DNA of 64,000 nucleotides from Halichondria panicea (GCF_963675165.1 NC_087378.1:460562-524561), one strand, 5' to 3'; shown: positions 10,901 to 23,172, counted from the first letter of the stretch. Made by a program: numbers and translations. Notes: generated by a model not told the origin, from the letters alone.

Positions 10901-13900
10901 TACCCCATCTGGACCACACGTGTTCCAGCCCCAGACGGCCCACACTCTGGCTCAAGAGTTCTCTCTCCTCAACCTCGACAATGTTACACACCTGGAGATT
11001 GAGACAGTGAGTGTTCCTAGCAACTGTAACTAATAACTGTGTGTGTGTGTGGCTAGTTGCTAGGAGGCCTGACCCAGCTGTGTAGCATGATTGAGATGCA
11101 CATGTACACGTATGTAGTATATACAAACATTACAGTAATTGACAATACAGAAGATTTCAGTCAGGTTGTGATAGCAGTAAAAGTGGAAGTGCAGCCAGCC
11201 ATGATTCACACACTGTGTATGTACATGTACTTGGTTAGATGGCTGATCTATATAGACCATCTTCACAGATGTAACTTTGACAATTCACTCAGCTCACTTT
11301 AATGGCCACCTTGACATCTCTACCCTCCCCCTCCCTCCCTCTGTAGAAGGACGTGTCTGAGCGCAGCTGTGTGGTCAAGGTGGAGATGGGAGGTCACGTA
11401 GTCCGTCTCCAGATCACCTTCCCCTCCCACTACCCGAACGGGGCTGCCCCTTCGTTTGCATTTGATAGCAGCACCACCATTGACAATATCACACAAGGAG
11501 AGCTGGTCAAGGTATGCAGGTTGTAGCCATGTGATTGTCATGTGATGTTACGTACTGTGTGTTTCTTGCAGATCATCACAGAAACTGCCAACTTGTGTGT
11601 ACGACAAAACAGACCTTGCCTGGAGCAATGTCTCAAGAAACTCACTAAATCATTGGAGACCTTCGTAGTGAGTCCTCCTCTGTTGCTAGTCATGTGCCTG
11701 TGCTTGGTAACCATCTGTTGCTAGTCATGTGCCTGTGCTTGGTAACCATCTGTTGCTAGTCATGTGCCTGTGCTTGGTAACCATCTGCCATTTGATATCT
11801 TCTTCTCTGCTGTACTTATTTGTTGGTGTTGTATACAGTTTTGAAGTTTTGAAACTTAAACGTACTTGAATTGTAACATTACTGTGTTTTTCTAGACCCG
11901 CCCTCCACCTCCTCTGAAGCACTTGGAATTTGACGTATTTGGTCACCTTGACGATGAGCACATCCCCTTCCCACGAGCTAGTGGAGCTCGGTTCTGTCCC
12001 ACAGGTAAGACATCCTCTCCTCCTTTGTTGCCTTTACCATTGTGCCCTTGAATGTTCCCTAGGTCGTCTCGTCTGCTTTAACAGCCTCTCTGATGTTAGC
12101 CTGGCAGACGCACCCAAGCTACCAAGGTACACATCTGTACTCTTTGAACTACACTGGGGATCTAATCAGATACTCTTTGAACTACACTGGGGATCTAATC
12201 AGATACTCTTTGAACTACACTGGGGATCTAATCAGATACTCTTTGAACTACACTGGGGATCTAATCAGATAATTATAATAATTATAAGAATATTAATTAG
12301 TATACAGTACATGTAGGTACCTCCAGTATTGCAAACGTTGCAGATATGTACATATCTGCAGTGTGCCAGTAGCTGAATGGTGACTCATGTGAAACAAAAG
12401 CACTACATGCTCGTTCGCTATGTACAGCTGCTATCTCTACTGCAGGTCCCTGGATAAACTGAACCAGTATCGTTCTCGAGTGCGACCATCCACGAGAGGT
12501 GGCCAGGTGAGATGGAGTGGCTACCTTCCCTCGTCCACGCTGCCCAAGAGAGGCTCCTCTGGTGCTAACTTGGCAGCCCTGACCAGTTTTAGTGGGAGCA
12601 GGGAGAAATCAACGTCCAATCTGCCTCAAGGCGATAAACAGGTCAACCCTGGTCTGGTGAACATTTACAATGCCATGCCTCTATTTCCCATCAACTACGG
12701 TCTGGCCGAAGCTTACAGGCAAGTGAAAGTGAAACCTTAATTACAACACTTCTAATTATGACTTCTTGTCCTCTCTCCTCCCTTCAGCATGAACTCGACT
12801 GACCTACAAGAGCTATGCACAGCTAATGCATCAGTGGCAGCCCAGGCTGGGAGAATGGACCTGGTACAAGCCTGGTCAACTGCCATGCTGATTGCCGATA
12901 CTAGCCTCAGGTCCCCCCTGGAGGCAAACTCTCAAGTACCGTGGCCAGAGCACCCTTTTGGGAGGAGGCTTATTCACTCTCTGTACGTCATGTGTGAGGG
13001 GGAGGAGTTTATATGCGTGTATGTAGGAACTTTCAATTTCAATGGTGTGGCCAAGAGGTACATGGTATATTCCCTGCATTTTTGTACATTAGCTTGTAGT
13101 ATTAATGCTGATTGTAGAGATGGAAAATTGAATGTGCTATTCATAATTATATACATATACAGTACTATGTTTTAACCGCTCCCTCTCCTCCCTCCTTAGG
13201 TTCAACCATTTTGCTAAGCTCCACGATATCCAGACCCTAGCCATGCTGGCTTGTCTGTTCCTAGAGCACTGTGCTCAGTTTGACAATACAACAAGGATGA
13301 CACTTCAGAGCAAGAAACCAGCAGTTGTCAAAGTCCCCATTGCTCACATCAAGGCGCACAATGGCAATCACAACCACTACAGCTCAATGTACAAGTCCCT
13401 ACCGCCCACGAGAGTGTCTCCCACTTATAGAGTACACACACAGGTGAGTGGGCGGGTTCCCTCCATGTGATACATGTATGATAAAGGTTGATGTACAGAT
13501 TAGGCAAATGATTACAAAAATTGTATATTGTGCATTTTGTAGCTTTTTCATAGCTCTATCGAATAGTGTGCTTAAATCAATGATTGCTTTGGGGCCCATT
13601 TTGAAGGTCTATCATAGTAAAATGAGTCTGTTTTGATAGCTAACATAACTCTGCTGTCATGTATCGGCTGATTCAATATTAATAATTATCTCTGAAGTAA
13701 TCAATAACTTGCTCATGTTCACCCCCCCCCCTCAGAGCCCCTCGGTGGCCATGGACAGGTGGAGCATCAGTGGTGGTACTATAGGAGGCGGTACCATAGG
13801 AGGTAGTACGTCCCCAATCTCCTCGTCCTGGCATGAGGTGGACCTAGAGATGGAGGGGGAGGAGCATCTCGTGGAGGAGGAGGACACACACATCCTAAAG

Positions 13901-14952
13901 TGCAGGTGTGTGGGTGTGGGTGTGGGTGTAGTGGTTAGGTTTTCTGTCATGGTTCATGATTTTAAGGTTTTACAAAACTTTCTGTTGTGGATTACTTTTG
14001 TACATGTAAATTATGCCTTTCAGTTCCTTGTTTTGGTAGTGGAATTGGCTCTTGTTGCTATGTACACCCACCACTGCAGTGATATGTCATACATGTATAT
14101 CTGGGTGTCTAATTAGTAGTGGTGATACTTACATGTACACACATGTTACCTTGTGTGCATTTTTATCGTTATTATGCAGTGGCTTATGCAATAAAGCTGA
14201 TTGTTGTCCACTGCTTCTGCATGTGCTAACTACAAGTATTGTTGAATAGAATAATTATGTTTATATCATAGCTACCCCTCCTACTCCAGATTACTGGATG
14301 ATTTGCTGACTCGGCAGTGTGATGAGTACTGTAGGGCGTATGCAAACATCCTCTATGCTTGGCAGTTGCTTGATCAGAGGGCGGAGATTCTCAAACACCG
14401 GTCATCCAAACAGCGGCAGCTGGACAATCAGGTCGGTTTCGCCAGTCAATGCCGTAAGTGTTCGGCTACCGTTAGCAACAGTCCTGCCTGTCAGAAGTCT
14501 CGCTGCTTTTCCTTCACCTGCTCCATCTGTAACCTGGCTGTCAGAGGTGAGTAGCTGCATTAATTGCATCCTTTGTAAGTTCTTACTGTAAGCACAACTG
14601 TATCTAGACATTGCCATTAAGAATGTTGATTAGCACCTTACACAGGGCGAGATACTGTTGCCTTAATGGAATCAGATTGCACTGATGATTAGGATGCTAG
14701 TCCTTAGTTAGATACCAGTGCCTGCAAGTGCATGTAAAACTTACGAAACTCAGTTGGTAATTTATATACCTATTACTCTCTAATCTTTAAAGTTCCCTGA
14801 TTAATGATTGTGTCTCCCATGATTCTACAGGGAGCTCTAACTTCTGTCCGTCGTGTGGTCATGGTGGCCATGCTGGTCACATGATGGACTGGTTTGGTAA
14901 GCACCCCTTCTGTCCGACTGGCTGTGGATGCGTGTGTCTAGAGTCTAGTTGA
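7946..14952 (+). CDS. WDR59: WDR59, GATOR2 complex subunit (WD40 + RWD + zinc ribbon/RING)
   Basis: WDR59 is part of GATOR2, which opposes GATOR1 and supports amino-acid activation of TORC1 at the lysosome. I read 19 exons: 7946-7996, 8053-8102, 8215-8365, 8551-8636, 8711-8829, 9015-9103, 9729-9926, 10091-10250, 10564-11006, 11347-11511, 11572-11667, 11896-12004, 12063-12126, 12446-12718, 12788-12982, 13200-13443, 13736-13905, 14272-14546, 14831-14952. The start MAEEEVRDVV lines up with the human N-terminus. WD repeats follow (DSYVHVWDIRD, DSDVRIWDMR, DSSIKFWDT, SKDRVLHIWP). The RWD domain spans exons 10-11 (FPSHYPNGAAPSF). HPFGRRLIHSLFNHF matches human HPFGRQLLESL. The C-terminal metal-binding Cys/His cluster ends in CPTGCGC. 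The intron after 12718 uses a GC donor. Intron 6 carries a 516-bp inverted-repeat element. Extra copies of the last exon lie downstream. Confidence 0.93.
9179..9694 (-). mobile_element. Inverted-repeat element with tRNA-like core, complete copy (WDR59 intron 6)
   Basis: 516 bp bounded by perfect 25-bp terminal inverted repeats (9179-9203 and 9670-9694, starting CAGTGGATTGCAGTGCACTT). The left end follows a TA, as for Tc1/mariner-type insertions; the right flank reads TT, so a TA duplication is not intact. Inside, on the minus strand, are a tRNA-like segment (9496-9577) and a 52-bp palindrome (9366-9417). No ORF. A second, 3'-shortened copy in the opposite orientation is at 56021-56481 and about 95 percent alike by eye. 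Non-autonomous DNA transposon (MITE) is the best call; a SINE captured between DNA-transposon ends is the alternative. Confidence 0.8.
9496..9577 (-). other. tRNA-derived segment inside the inverted-repeat element
   Basis: Read on the minus strand it begins GGGAGTGTGGCTTAGTGGTT, which has a good A-box, and contains GGGTTCGATTCC, a good B-box. The spacing fits a tRNA with a long variable arm (Ser/Leu type). The acceptor ends pair poorly and the segment is embedded in a transposon, so I treat it as tRNA-derived rather than a working tRNA gene. Confidence 0.6.
11681..11788. repeat. 35-bp tandem repeat, 3 copies
   Basis: The unit TGTTGCTAGTCATGTGCCTG plus 15 bp starts at 11681, 11716 and 11751 and is near perfect. 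It lies in the WDR59 intron just after the exon ending at 11667. Confidence 0.92.
12138..12270. repeat. 33-bp tandem repeat, 4 copies, next to a splice donor
   Basis: Four near-identical 33-bp units (TACTCTTTGAACTACACTGG and 13 more) begin at 12138, 12171, 12204 and 12237. They start 12 bp after the WDR59 donor at 12127. The unit is a multiple of three and open in one frame, but it lies beyond a good GT donor and WDR59 continues at 12446, so I call it intronic. Confidence 0.9.
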
Positions 14953-15171
14953 TCGACTAATTAGCTAACTTGACAACAATTGACAATAATAATTATTTTG
15001 AACATTTTTATGTTTGTATTGCAACTGTGTAAACAAAAAGATTATTGTTAAAAACCACTTGACGTAATTCAGAACTAATATACACACACTACACTGTGTC
15101 GCTAAGCTAAAGTATGGGTAATAATCATTTGAGAGATCGATCCATACTTTAGAATTCATCAGGTTGAGTAG

Positions 15172-16112
15172 CTATAGGTTTTCTTTCGTTTCATAACCGG
15201 CTGAAGTAGAGGGCTCCTTCAATTCAGCTGATCTTTGTTTACGTTGTGTGGGTGCAACTAGCTCCTTGGTGTGACGTGATGACTTAGATTTCACCGCCTC
15301 AGCATCACTTAGCTCACTTCCAGATGGGCTTTGTACCGGCACTGGTCGTGTAAAGAGAGCACTGCTATTAGTGTCTGATTGGGTTGCCAGTTCGTCGCTG
15401 CTATTAGTTTCTGATTGGGTTGTCAGTTCGTCACTTATTTTGTCACAAGTTTGGGTGGTCCAATTTATAGTTGGCTGTACATGTAGAGGTTCAACTTTTA
15501 TAGTGGGGATATCTTCATTACTGTGTTTACTCGTACTCGTGGCTGTATCCTGCAGTGTCCCATCTAGGTTGTCCTTGCTTACAATGGTCTGTACACTTTG
15601 TATTGAAGAAGCTTGATCGCTTTCAATGTCTGAATCTTTGTGTTCGTATTGATATCGCCAGTCGATTCTTATCTCCATAGGAATAGTCTCTTCCTGATCA
15701 CTGCACTCAGATCTTGAGTCCCCTGAAGTTGAATTTGGCACAACACTGACGCTCTCTAAACTTTCAGCCCTCTTCATCGGAACAATAACTTCGTTTAGTG
15801 GTGGATCTTTCAATTTAAAAAGTTGTTTCATAATCCTTTTTCCAAACCGCTCCATTTCCACTTTCATATCTTCAAGAATATCTTTTGCATCATTTTTCGA
15901 AATATCTGATTCTCTCAGTAACACTTCCTTGACATGAAGCTTGTGTTGAAGTACTTCTATTTGATATGTTTTTGACTGCACTTGCTGTCTCAGTTTATCA
16001 ATCTCTTTGGTCAGTTCCTTGTTCCTTTTCTGTGTATATAATTATGTTATATATACACAATAATTAATTATTCACTTACTATCAGTTTGGCTATGGCCTG
16101 GTCAGATTCCAT
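15172..16112 (-). CDS. Coiled-coil protein, tandem copy 1 (C-terminally shortened)
   Basis: Two exons, 16080-16112 (MESDQAIAKLI) and 15172-16029, give about 296 residues. I do not recognise a family. Residues 12-90 form a charged coiled coil (KEIDKLRQQVQSK). The rest is acidic, Ser/Thr-rich and probably disordered, with a block shared by all copies (SPSGSELSDAEAVKSKSSRH). Compared with copies 3 and 4, a 4-bp loss near 15180 ends the protein at GYETKENL and removes about 30 residues (the KPTATQPDE...FMRTF tail). The gene lies tail to tail with WDR59, 219 bp from its stop. Nuclear or cytoplasmic scaffold roles are open. Confidence 0.65.
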
Positions 16113-16789
16113 TCTCCATGCAATGGTTAGCTATACAGTAACTGTTTTAGATCAGCCCAGACATTTTGCTGAGAGGTTGCAGTTCGTGTACACAATAACG
16201 CATTCTAATACTATATAATTATATGCGTGTTGTAATCAGTAATAAGAGTGGGGTGATCTACTAGCTGGTAATCATGACAACGCATGCATGCACATTATTA
16301 TATGTACGAGTAAGACAGTTGATGTGTGTTTGTATTTTATGATACTTTGGCACATGGCCAAATTTGTTTCCCCTATAGAACCCAGCTGTTGGTGTAGGAT
16401 TACACTTCACATTCATAATTATAGTGAATAAACAGAATGTCCACATGGCAACAATTTCACTATACATGGATATTCACAAAGTTTCTCTCACGTACATGTA
16501 TAGCTAGCTATCAGCTCAACCACCTGCAGTATATAAGCAACACAGGTGATGTCATAGCACGTGATAGATACACAGAGCACTATAATAGTGAATGCATCAT
16601 CGGTAAGAAACATCACCTCATATAAGGGGCTATAATTATGACTATGGTGTACGTGACAGTTTCCATAAAAAACGCTTGGTACAGTACATGTATAATTATA
16701 GTCTATATATAATTATATATATTATAGGTGGGTGTGGTGTTGGTTAGGATGGGCTTGAGTAACTAAAAAGACTAAAAACTAACAAGAAA

Positions 16790-17225
16790 CACACTTTAAA
16801 ACTCACACTTTGTTCCATGAGGGTATGTTCAACGCAGCGCTCGATGGTGCTGGCCATCACCTGCTCCAGGAGCATCCTCACCAGCTGCTCATCTGATACA
16901 AACTTCCACAGATACACCTGCAGGTAATGACAGTCCACCTGCATCTGCTAGAGACCAAACTTGCCAAATGCCCGCAACCGTACGCACTCCAGGAGAGCCT
17001 GAATACACACACACACACAGAAAGATAACAATCAATGCCATTGGGCTAACAGTGTGGGTACACAATGAAACTGATGCTACCATTACCTTATAAGGTCATA
17101 AATATTGTATACCAAACAGCATAGCTAGGTGGTACATACTGTATAAATGACAAATGTAGGGTCTATTTCACTGAAATATTCTATTCTCTGAGGAATGATT
17201 GAACCGACCTTTAAGAATATCTCGT
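16790..17225 (-). pseudogene. Duplicated 3' exons of VPS51, decayed copy
   Basis: Matches VPS51 exon 19 (25073-25264) nearly base for base, with its acceptor at 16999-17000. It carries an in-frame TAG where the working copy reads FGLQQMQ. Further up (17209-17222) is a remnant of the end of exon 18 next to its donor. The upstream part of VPS51 is absent, so this is a fragment left by duplication. Confidence 0.85.
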
Positions 17226-17375
17226 TTGTATTGTGAAGAATAATATAAAGTCTTTGAATAATATAAAGTAGAATAATATAAAGTCTTTGACAGAATTCAA
17301 TAGTTGAGACTACTTATAGATACATGTACACACACCACGCTGTGTCTCTAAGGTAAAGTAGTGAAATACTAATCA

Positions 17376-18308
17376 TTATATCAGACGTTGATACTTCTGT
17401 TTTGTTATTTTATTATATGTACGCATGTATTCACATGTTTCATCAGGTTGAGTAGCTGTAGGTTTTCTGTCTTTCGTTTCGCAACCAGCCAAACTAGAGG
17501 GCTCCTTCAATACTCCCAATTCAGCTGATCTTTGCATGAGTTGTGTGGGTAGGGCTAGCTCCTTGGTGTGACGTGATGACTTAGATTTCACCGCCTCAGC
17601 ATCACTTAGCTCACTTCCAGATGGGCTCTTCACTTGCACTGGTCGTGCAAAGAGAGTACTGCTATTAGTGTCCGATTGGGTTGCCAGTTCGTCGCTTTGC
17701 TCATCACTTGTTAGTTGTACATCTAGAGATTGCTCAGCTTCTTTCTGTGGCCCATCAACTAAAGCTTGCTCCAACATTTTATCGTTTATAGTGACTGTCT
17801 CATCACTTCGTATTGATGAACCGTGATTGTTTGCGTTGCTATCGTAGTGATCTGAGTCCTCCGAAGTCGATGGTGCCAAAACATTTCGTATTGATGAATC
17901 GTGATTGTTTGCGTTGCTATCGTAGTGATCTGAGTCCTCTGAAGTCGATGGTGGTAAAACACTGTCATAGCTTTCAGCCCGTTTACGGAGAGGAAAATTC
18001 TCCTCTTTGATAGGTGGTTCTTCTAACTTTGCAATTTTTTTTTAATCTTCTTTCTAGTGAGCTCCAATTCTGCTTTCACCTCCTCAAGTACATCTATTGC
18101 ACTGCTCTTCAAATCGTCTGATGTCTTTAGTAGCACGTCCTTGACATAAAGATCCTTTTTAAGTTGTCCTATTTCATACTTTTGTGACTGGACTTGCTGT
18201 ATCAGTTTCTCTTTAGTTAGTTCTAGTTCTTTGTTCTTTTTCTGTGTGCAATTTTCATTATTAATTAAATTACAATTTACTTACCTTCAGTGCTTTGTCA
18301 GACTCCAT
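17376..18308 (-). pseudogene. Coiled-coil protein, tandem copy 2, probably broken
   Basis: Exon 1 is 18285-18308 (MESDKALK); exon 2 starts at about 18241 and runs to the stop at 17376. The coiled coil (ELTKEKLIQQVQSQ) runs into a run of nine A (sense strand, T at 18035-18043) where the frame is lost relative to the downstream half; seven or ten A would keep it. The downstream half, from an ATG at 17879, is open for 167 residues and keeps the family blocks (TNSSTLFARPVQVKSPSG, KPTATQPDETCEYMRT). It also has a 65-bp internal duplication (17815-17960, STSEDSDHYDSNANNH twice). Either a pseudogene or a homopolymer error in the sequence. Confidence 0.65.
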
Positions 18309-19396
18309 TCCCAAAAAGCTCATATATAGAAACTTCCTAAGCAGTGTCTAACTATTATTTATGTAAGTGATACCCGACAAGATACACGACATGCACTGTC
18401 ACTATATGTCGCCACTGACGGAGTCAACAACAGTTGCGTTTATGTTTGCTTAGTGATGTTTTTTTGCATGCATTCACTTCTATAACATAACATGACCTAT
18501 GTACTGCAGGCCGTGGTTACGTGACAAATCACGTGGAAATGTCCTAAACAGTGTCTAATAACAGTGTCTAATAAACAGTGTCTAAGCATTTTAGATCATG
18601 ATTTTATTTAGTCAATCAGATTGCAGGATTTATGGCCACAATCTAAAGACAGTTATTATCTACTATAAGTCTATAATAGTGTTGCTATGTCAATTTGCAT
18701 TTTCAGGGACACAGCTGAAACCAAGAACACTAAACAGGTGTCTAGCTATAGGCTATAATCATGCAATCAAAAAAGATTATACACGGACAATTAACTACAT
18801 TTTGGTAGCTTTACTCTCACAGAATTGTGACACATACATTAATAATGTACATGTTCTGTACATGTTCTACAGACTGGATGAACGAGTTTCTCGTGTGAAA
18901 GGTCTGGTCTACATTCCACTTTTCATTTCAAAGTAATCATAGGCAAATTATGCTCCCTTCATAATCTTAGTATATACACTACCTCAATAGTCATGGTTTC
19001 ATCCCATTAAAAGGTACAGTGACCCTAGCCTGGTACACCAGGATTACAGTTCACATTCACAGTCAATATAATTATAAAGTATGGCAACAATTTCACTAAA
19101 ACAATTTCACTAAGCTATAATTATGTTCACAAAGTAATATAAGGCAGGCAATGATTATCTCCATATCTGCTCAACCACCTGCAGTAAGCAACACAGGTGA
19201 TGTCATAGCACAGGTGATGTCATAGATACACAGAGCACTAGTGAATGCATGCAAGACAATAACTAAGCAAACGGTCCCCCCTATCATCTCAGGCTTGTGT
19301 TCAGCATTTCAATTTATAGACAGAGCTACTGATATTTACACTGCTTTTCATACATTATGTCTTAAAATCATATTGAATTGACGGGAAACACACACT
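18309..19396. other. Non-coding segment between duplicated units
   Basis: About 1.1 kb. It contains short direct repeats of AACAGTGTCTAA (18345, 18547-18590) and, at 19035-19215, the repeated VPS51-flank sequence (AGCAACACAGGTGATGTCAT). No convincing gene. Confidence 0.5.
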
Positions 19397-20056
19397 CACA
19401 CTTTGTTCCATGAGGGTGTATTCAACACAGCGCTCAATGGTGCTGGCCATCACCTGCTCCAGGAGCATCCTCACCAGCTGCTCATCTGATACAAACTTCC
19501 ACAGGTACACCTGCAAGTAGTGACAGTCCACCTGCATCTGCCGGAGACCAAATTTTCCAAATGTCCGCAACCGTACGCACTCCAGGAGAGCCTGAACACA
19601 CACAGATAACAATCAATGCCATTGGGTGAACAGCATATGGGTACACAATTAAAATGCTGGTAATTTAATATATAAGGTCATAAATATTATATCTATACCA
19701 AACAGCACATGTAAAAGGAAACCAATTAAGCAATAGCTATATAAATGACAAATGTAGTGTTACGGTCTATTTTAATGAAATGCTATATATGTGTACATGT
19801 AGCATACTAGTGTTAACAGGCCAAAACAAATAGCTACCTGGGTATTACCCTCCCCAACCATGACAAGTACAAGGGGATCAAGTCATACAACAGATACATC
19901 AAATCAGAGTGACAGGAATGTGGGCAGTGTGTGTGTGTGTGTGTGTGTGCGTGTTGCGTGCGTGCGTGCGTGTGTGTGTGTGTGTGTGTGCAGTGACTCA
20001 CGCTGACGTGTACTGGTAGCCTTTACTCTGGTAGGAGAAGGTGTGACGACTGCTCT
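19397..20056 (-). pseudogene. Duplicated VPS51 3' exons, second copy (last exon still open)
   Basis: The last-exon copy has its acceptor at 19592-19593 and reads openly as ALLECVRLRTFGKFGLRQMQ and on to ERCVEYTLMEQSVSVCF before a stop at 19355. Upstream, a copy of VPS51 exon 17 is at 20002-20056 with both splice signals. Exon 18, about 230 bp in the parent (25460-25690), is deleted between them. This may serve as an alternative last exon of VPS51, but nothing here shows use. Confidence 0.75.
19930..19990. repeat. (GT)n microsatellite with GTGC interruptions
   Basis: A dinucleotide run interrupted by a short GTGCGTGC block. It is the duplicate of the run at 25791-25831, carried in the copied VPS51 intron. 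Confidence 0.9.
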
Positions 20057-20475
20057 CTATTGACACACTTTGGTTATATGTACATGTAATGAAGGACATC
20101 AGTAAAATTGATATTTCTACAAGCTGATATTGAAATGAGGATCTTTATTTATGCCCACTACCCACACACACTTCCCCCCACACTACCCCCCCACCACTAC
20201 CCCCCCCACTTCCCACTATACCCACTTCCCACTATACCCCACACACTTCCCCCCACACTAGCTACTGTTGCATTAATTGCTAGGTATTATATATACCAGT
20301 AGAAACGTAAGAATGATTGGCACCTTACACAGGGTGAGATGCTAGTACTTTTAAATTTAGATTGTAATGATGATTTGGCTGCTAGTCCTTACCAGTAGCA
20401 ATAGTGTAGAGAGGTGTGTATATGTATGTAGTCAACAGTTTTAAATTAATGATTGTGTCTCCCATGATGCTACAG

Positions 20476-20609
20476 GGAGTTCTAACTTCTGTCTGTTGTG
20501 TGGTCATGGTGGCCATGCTGGTCACATGATGGACTGGTTTGTGAAGCACCCCTTCTGTCCGACTGGCTGTGGATGTGTATGTCTAGAGTCTAGTGGATGG
20601 ACTAATTAG
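20476..20609 (+). pseudogene. Duplicated last exon of WDR59
   Basis: Copy of 14831-14952 with the acceptor TACAG at 20471-20475 kept. It reads GSSNFCLLCGHGGHAGHMMD, then CPTGCGCVCLESSGWTN and a stop. One Cys of the parent (CPSCGH) is kept as CLLCGH, so the zinc ligands survive. The preceding intron (from about 20290) is copied as well. It could be an alternative last exon, but lies 5.5 kb past the normal WDR59 stop. Confidence 0.8.
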
Positions 20610-20758
20610 CTAACTTGAACGACAATAGTTACTGAACATTTTTATGTTTGTATTGCAACTGTGTAAAAAACAAAAAACCACATGACAAAATTCATTGTGA
20701 ACTATACACACACTACACTGTGTCGCTAAGGTAATGACATATATGCATGTTTTGATGA

Positions 20759-21800
20759 TTATGAAGGTCGAGACTTTTGTGTTATTCTCTTAAATGTACG
20801 CATGAAATCACAGTCTTCATCAGGTTGAGTAGCTGTAGGTTTTTTGTCTTTTGTTTCATAACCGGCTGAAGCAGAGGGTAATTCCGTTAACGCTCCCAAT
20901 CGTTGCTTTTGTTGGTGTGTGAGTAGTGGTTGTGCAACTAGCTCCTTGGTGTGACGTGATGACTTAGATTTCAGCACCTTAGCATCTGTGCTCACGGCAT
21001 CACTTAGCTCACTTCCAGATGGGCTCTTCACTTGCACTGGACGTGTAAAGAAAGCACTGCTATTAGTGTCTGATTGGGTTGCCAGTTCGTCGCTTTGTTC
21101 ATCACTAGTTTCGGTGATCCTAGTTGGCTGTACACGTAGAGGTTGTTCAACTTTTATAGCGGGAATATCTTCATTACTCTGTTTACTCGTGGCTGTATCC
21201 TGCAGTGTCTCATCTAGGTTGTTCACTCCGCTGAAGATTCTCTTGTGTATAATGGTCTTTACACTTCGTATTGAAGACGCTTGATCACTCTCAATGTCCG
21301 AGTCTTTGGGTTCGTATCGATACCACCTGCCATTGCTCATCTCTTCCTGATCGCTGCCATGATCTATGGTGGTGCACTCAGTCTCTGATCTTGAGTCCTC
21401 TGGAGTTGATTTTGGCATAGTTGATAAGCTCTCTAAACTTCCATTCCTGTTAATTGGAACAACTTCGTTTAGTGGTGGATCTTTCAATCTAAAAAGTTGT
21501 TTTGTAATCCTTTTTCCGATCCGCTCCATTTCCACTTTCATATCTTCAAGAACATCTTTTGCATCATTTTTCGAAATATCTGATTCCCTCAGTAACACTT
21601 CCTTGGCATAAAGCTTGTGTTGAAGTAATTCTATTTGAACTGTTTTTGACTGCACTTGCTGTCTCAGTTTATCGTTCTCTTTGGTCAGTTTATCGTTCTC
21701 TTTAGTTAGCTCCTTGTTCTTTTTCTGTGTACAATTCATTTGCATCCCTTATATTAAATCAGTCTAATTCACTTACCTTCAGTGTTTGGTCAGACTCCAT
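20759..21800 (-). CDS. Coiled-coil protein, tandem copy 3 (intact)
   Basis: Exons 21777-21800 (MESDQTLK) and 20759-21724 give about 329 residues. The coiled coil is extended by a duplicated heptad-like unit (LTKENDK twice). Next come ESDISKNDAKDVLEDMKVEM, an acidic Ser-rich middle (SDIESDQASSIRSVKT), then TNSSAFFTRPVQVKSPSG and the C-terminal KPTATQPDEDCDFMRTF tail. Exon 1 differs in type from copies 1 and 4 (8 residues, ending at a GAAG|gtaagt donor, against 11 residues). Family unrecognised. The frame is clean, so likely a working gene. Confidence 0.72.
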
Positions 21801-23062
21801 TCCCAAATAGTTACTATATATACAGCATATAGGCAGCTTTATTGTTGCCTCAGTGCTGCATGTTCATGCAGGTACATGTGACACAGATCTAATGGTATTC
21901 AGTGGCGGCATGACAGTGCATGTCGTAAATCTTGTGCGGGGGTTCACTTTAATCATGAATAAAACAACGTCCATACATATATCTGTGGTTGCTTGTAATT
22001 GTGAATGCCTATAGCTTTGTATTGCTAATTTTTTAAAATTGTGACACACATGCATGCATGATTGCATTATCCCATGCATACAGACTGGATAAAGGAGTTT
22101 CTCGTGTGAAACGTCTGGTCTCCTTTACAACTTCCAATATTCAAATTTTATATGCATGTACTATAATAATAATTATTATATTCATATGCTCCCCTTCATG
22201 CACACATAAAAACCTATATGTACTTTAAAAGTACCACACCATGCCGGATCACATTCATTTAGCCTGTAATGCAATCGGACCACTTGGGTTGATCTAAAAA
22301 AGTTGAGATCTCTATACATACTGATAGAGCAGAGAAATACCTACGCAATGAATCGTTTGAAGTTTGTTGCTATGAAATGCATTATTGAAAAAACAAAGAT
22401 GCCCTACTCATTAGTAAGCCTATGTTTTGCGTTTTTTGACTAAGCACTGAGGTGAAAATAGTTGGATTTAGAGCACCAGACTTCACATAGAGATAGTAGA
22501 AAGGCTATAGATACTTATAAGTTTATAAAACTAAATTCATCACTTTGCACTCAAGGTCATGAATTCGCCTCTATCTCAAATTGAAAATCTAACCCAAGTG
22601 GTCCCTTTTCTCAGATTGCCGGCATCACATATACGTATTTTAATCAGCCTGGAATCGAGGCCAACATTCATTCAATAAAGCATGTTCACATGCAACAATT
22701 TCACTCAGCTATATTATATATACGATCACAAACAGGGCCGCAAGAAGATGTTTTAGGTGTGGGGGCAGAAAAAAGGAATGGACCCACTCCTTGCGACGCA
22801 GAGGGTGGGTCCGAGAAGGGCTGGAGGGAACTTTTTGAAAAATTGTATGTTCTCAGAGATAAACAGAAATAATCTGCATCATTCAACTCACTCTTTGAGT
22901 TTGCATGCAGCAAAATTAATTAATGCAAAAATGTTCATCATGTACCTATTAGTAGCTTTATATTATGTAGCTTTGGCATTCCACCGAGGCATCAGTACCT
23001 TCGTTGCTTTCATATTATATAAGGCTATTTATGATGCGATAGTTCTAAAAACTGTAGATCTA
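21801..23062. other. Non-coding segment with an inverted-repeat sequence
   Basis: No VPS51 exon copy is found here, unlike the other units. At 22277-22290 and 22591-22604 there is a 14-bp inverted repeat (GGACCACTTGGGTT), with ATGCCGG and CCGGCAT further out, bounding about 390 bp that may be another small foldback element. No gene seen. Confidence 0.45.
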
Positions 23063-23172
23063 CATGTAGGTGGCTGGTGCATCTGGTTAGAATGGGAAAA
23101 GTTTACGAAGTACTCCTTCTGTCCGACTGGCTGTGGATCGTTAGAGTCTAAATGGAATGGACGAATTAGCTA
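23063..23172 (+). pseudogene. Decayed copy of the WDR59 last exon
   Basis: Only the end is clear: CPTGCG followed by LESKWNGRIS and a stop, matching CPTGCGCVCLESS with losses. The first zinc-binding pairs are gone and no acceptor is evident. A relic of the third WDR59-tail duplication. Confidence 0.65.

Noticed and set aside
12138-12300. In-frame repeat (FELHWGSNQI units) as part of WDR59
   Set aside because: A good donor at 12127 and an in-phase exon at 12446 that matches the family place the repeat in an intron.
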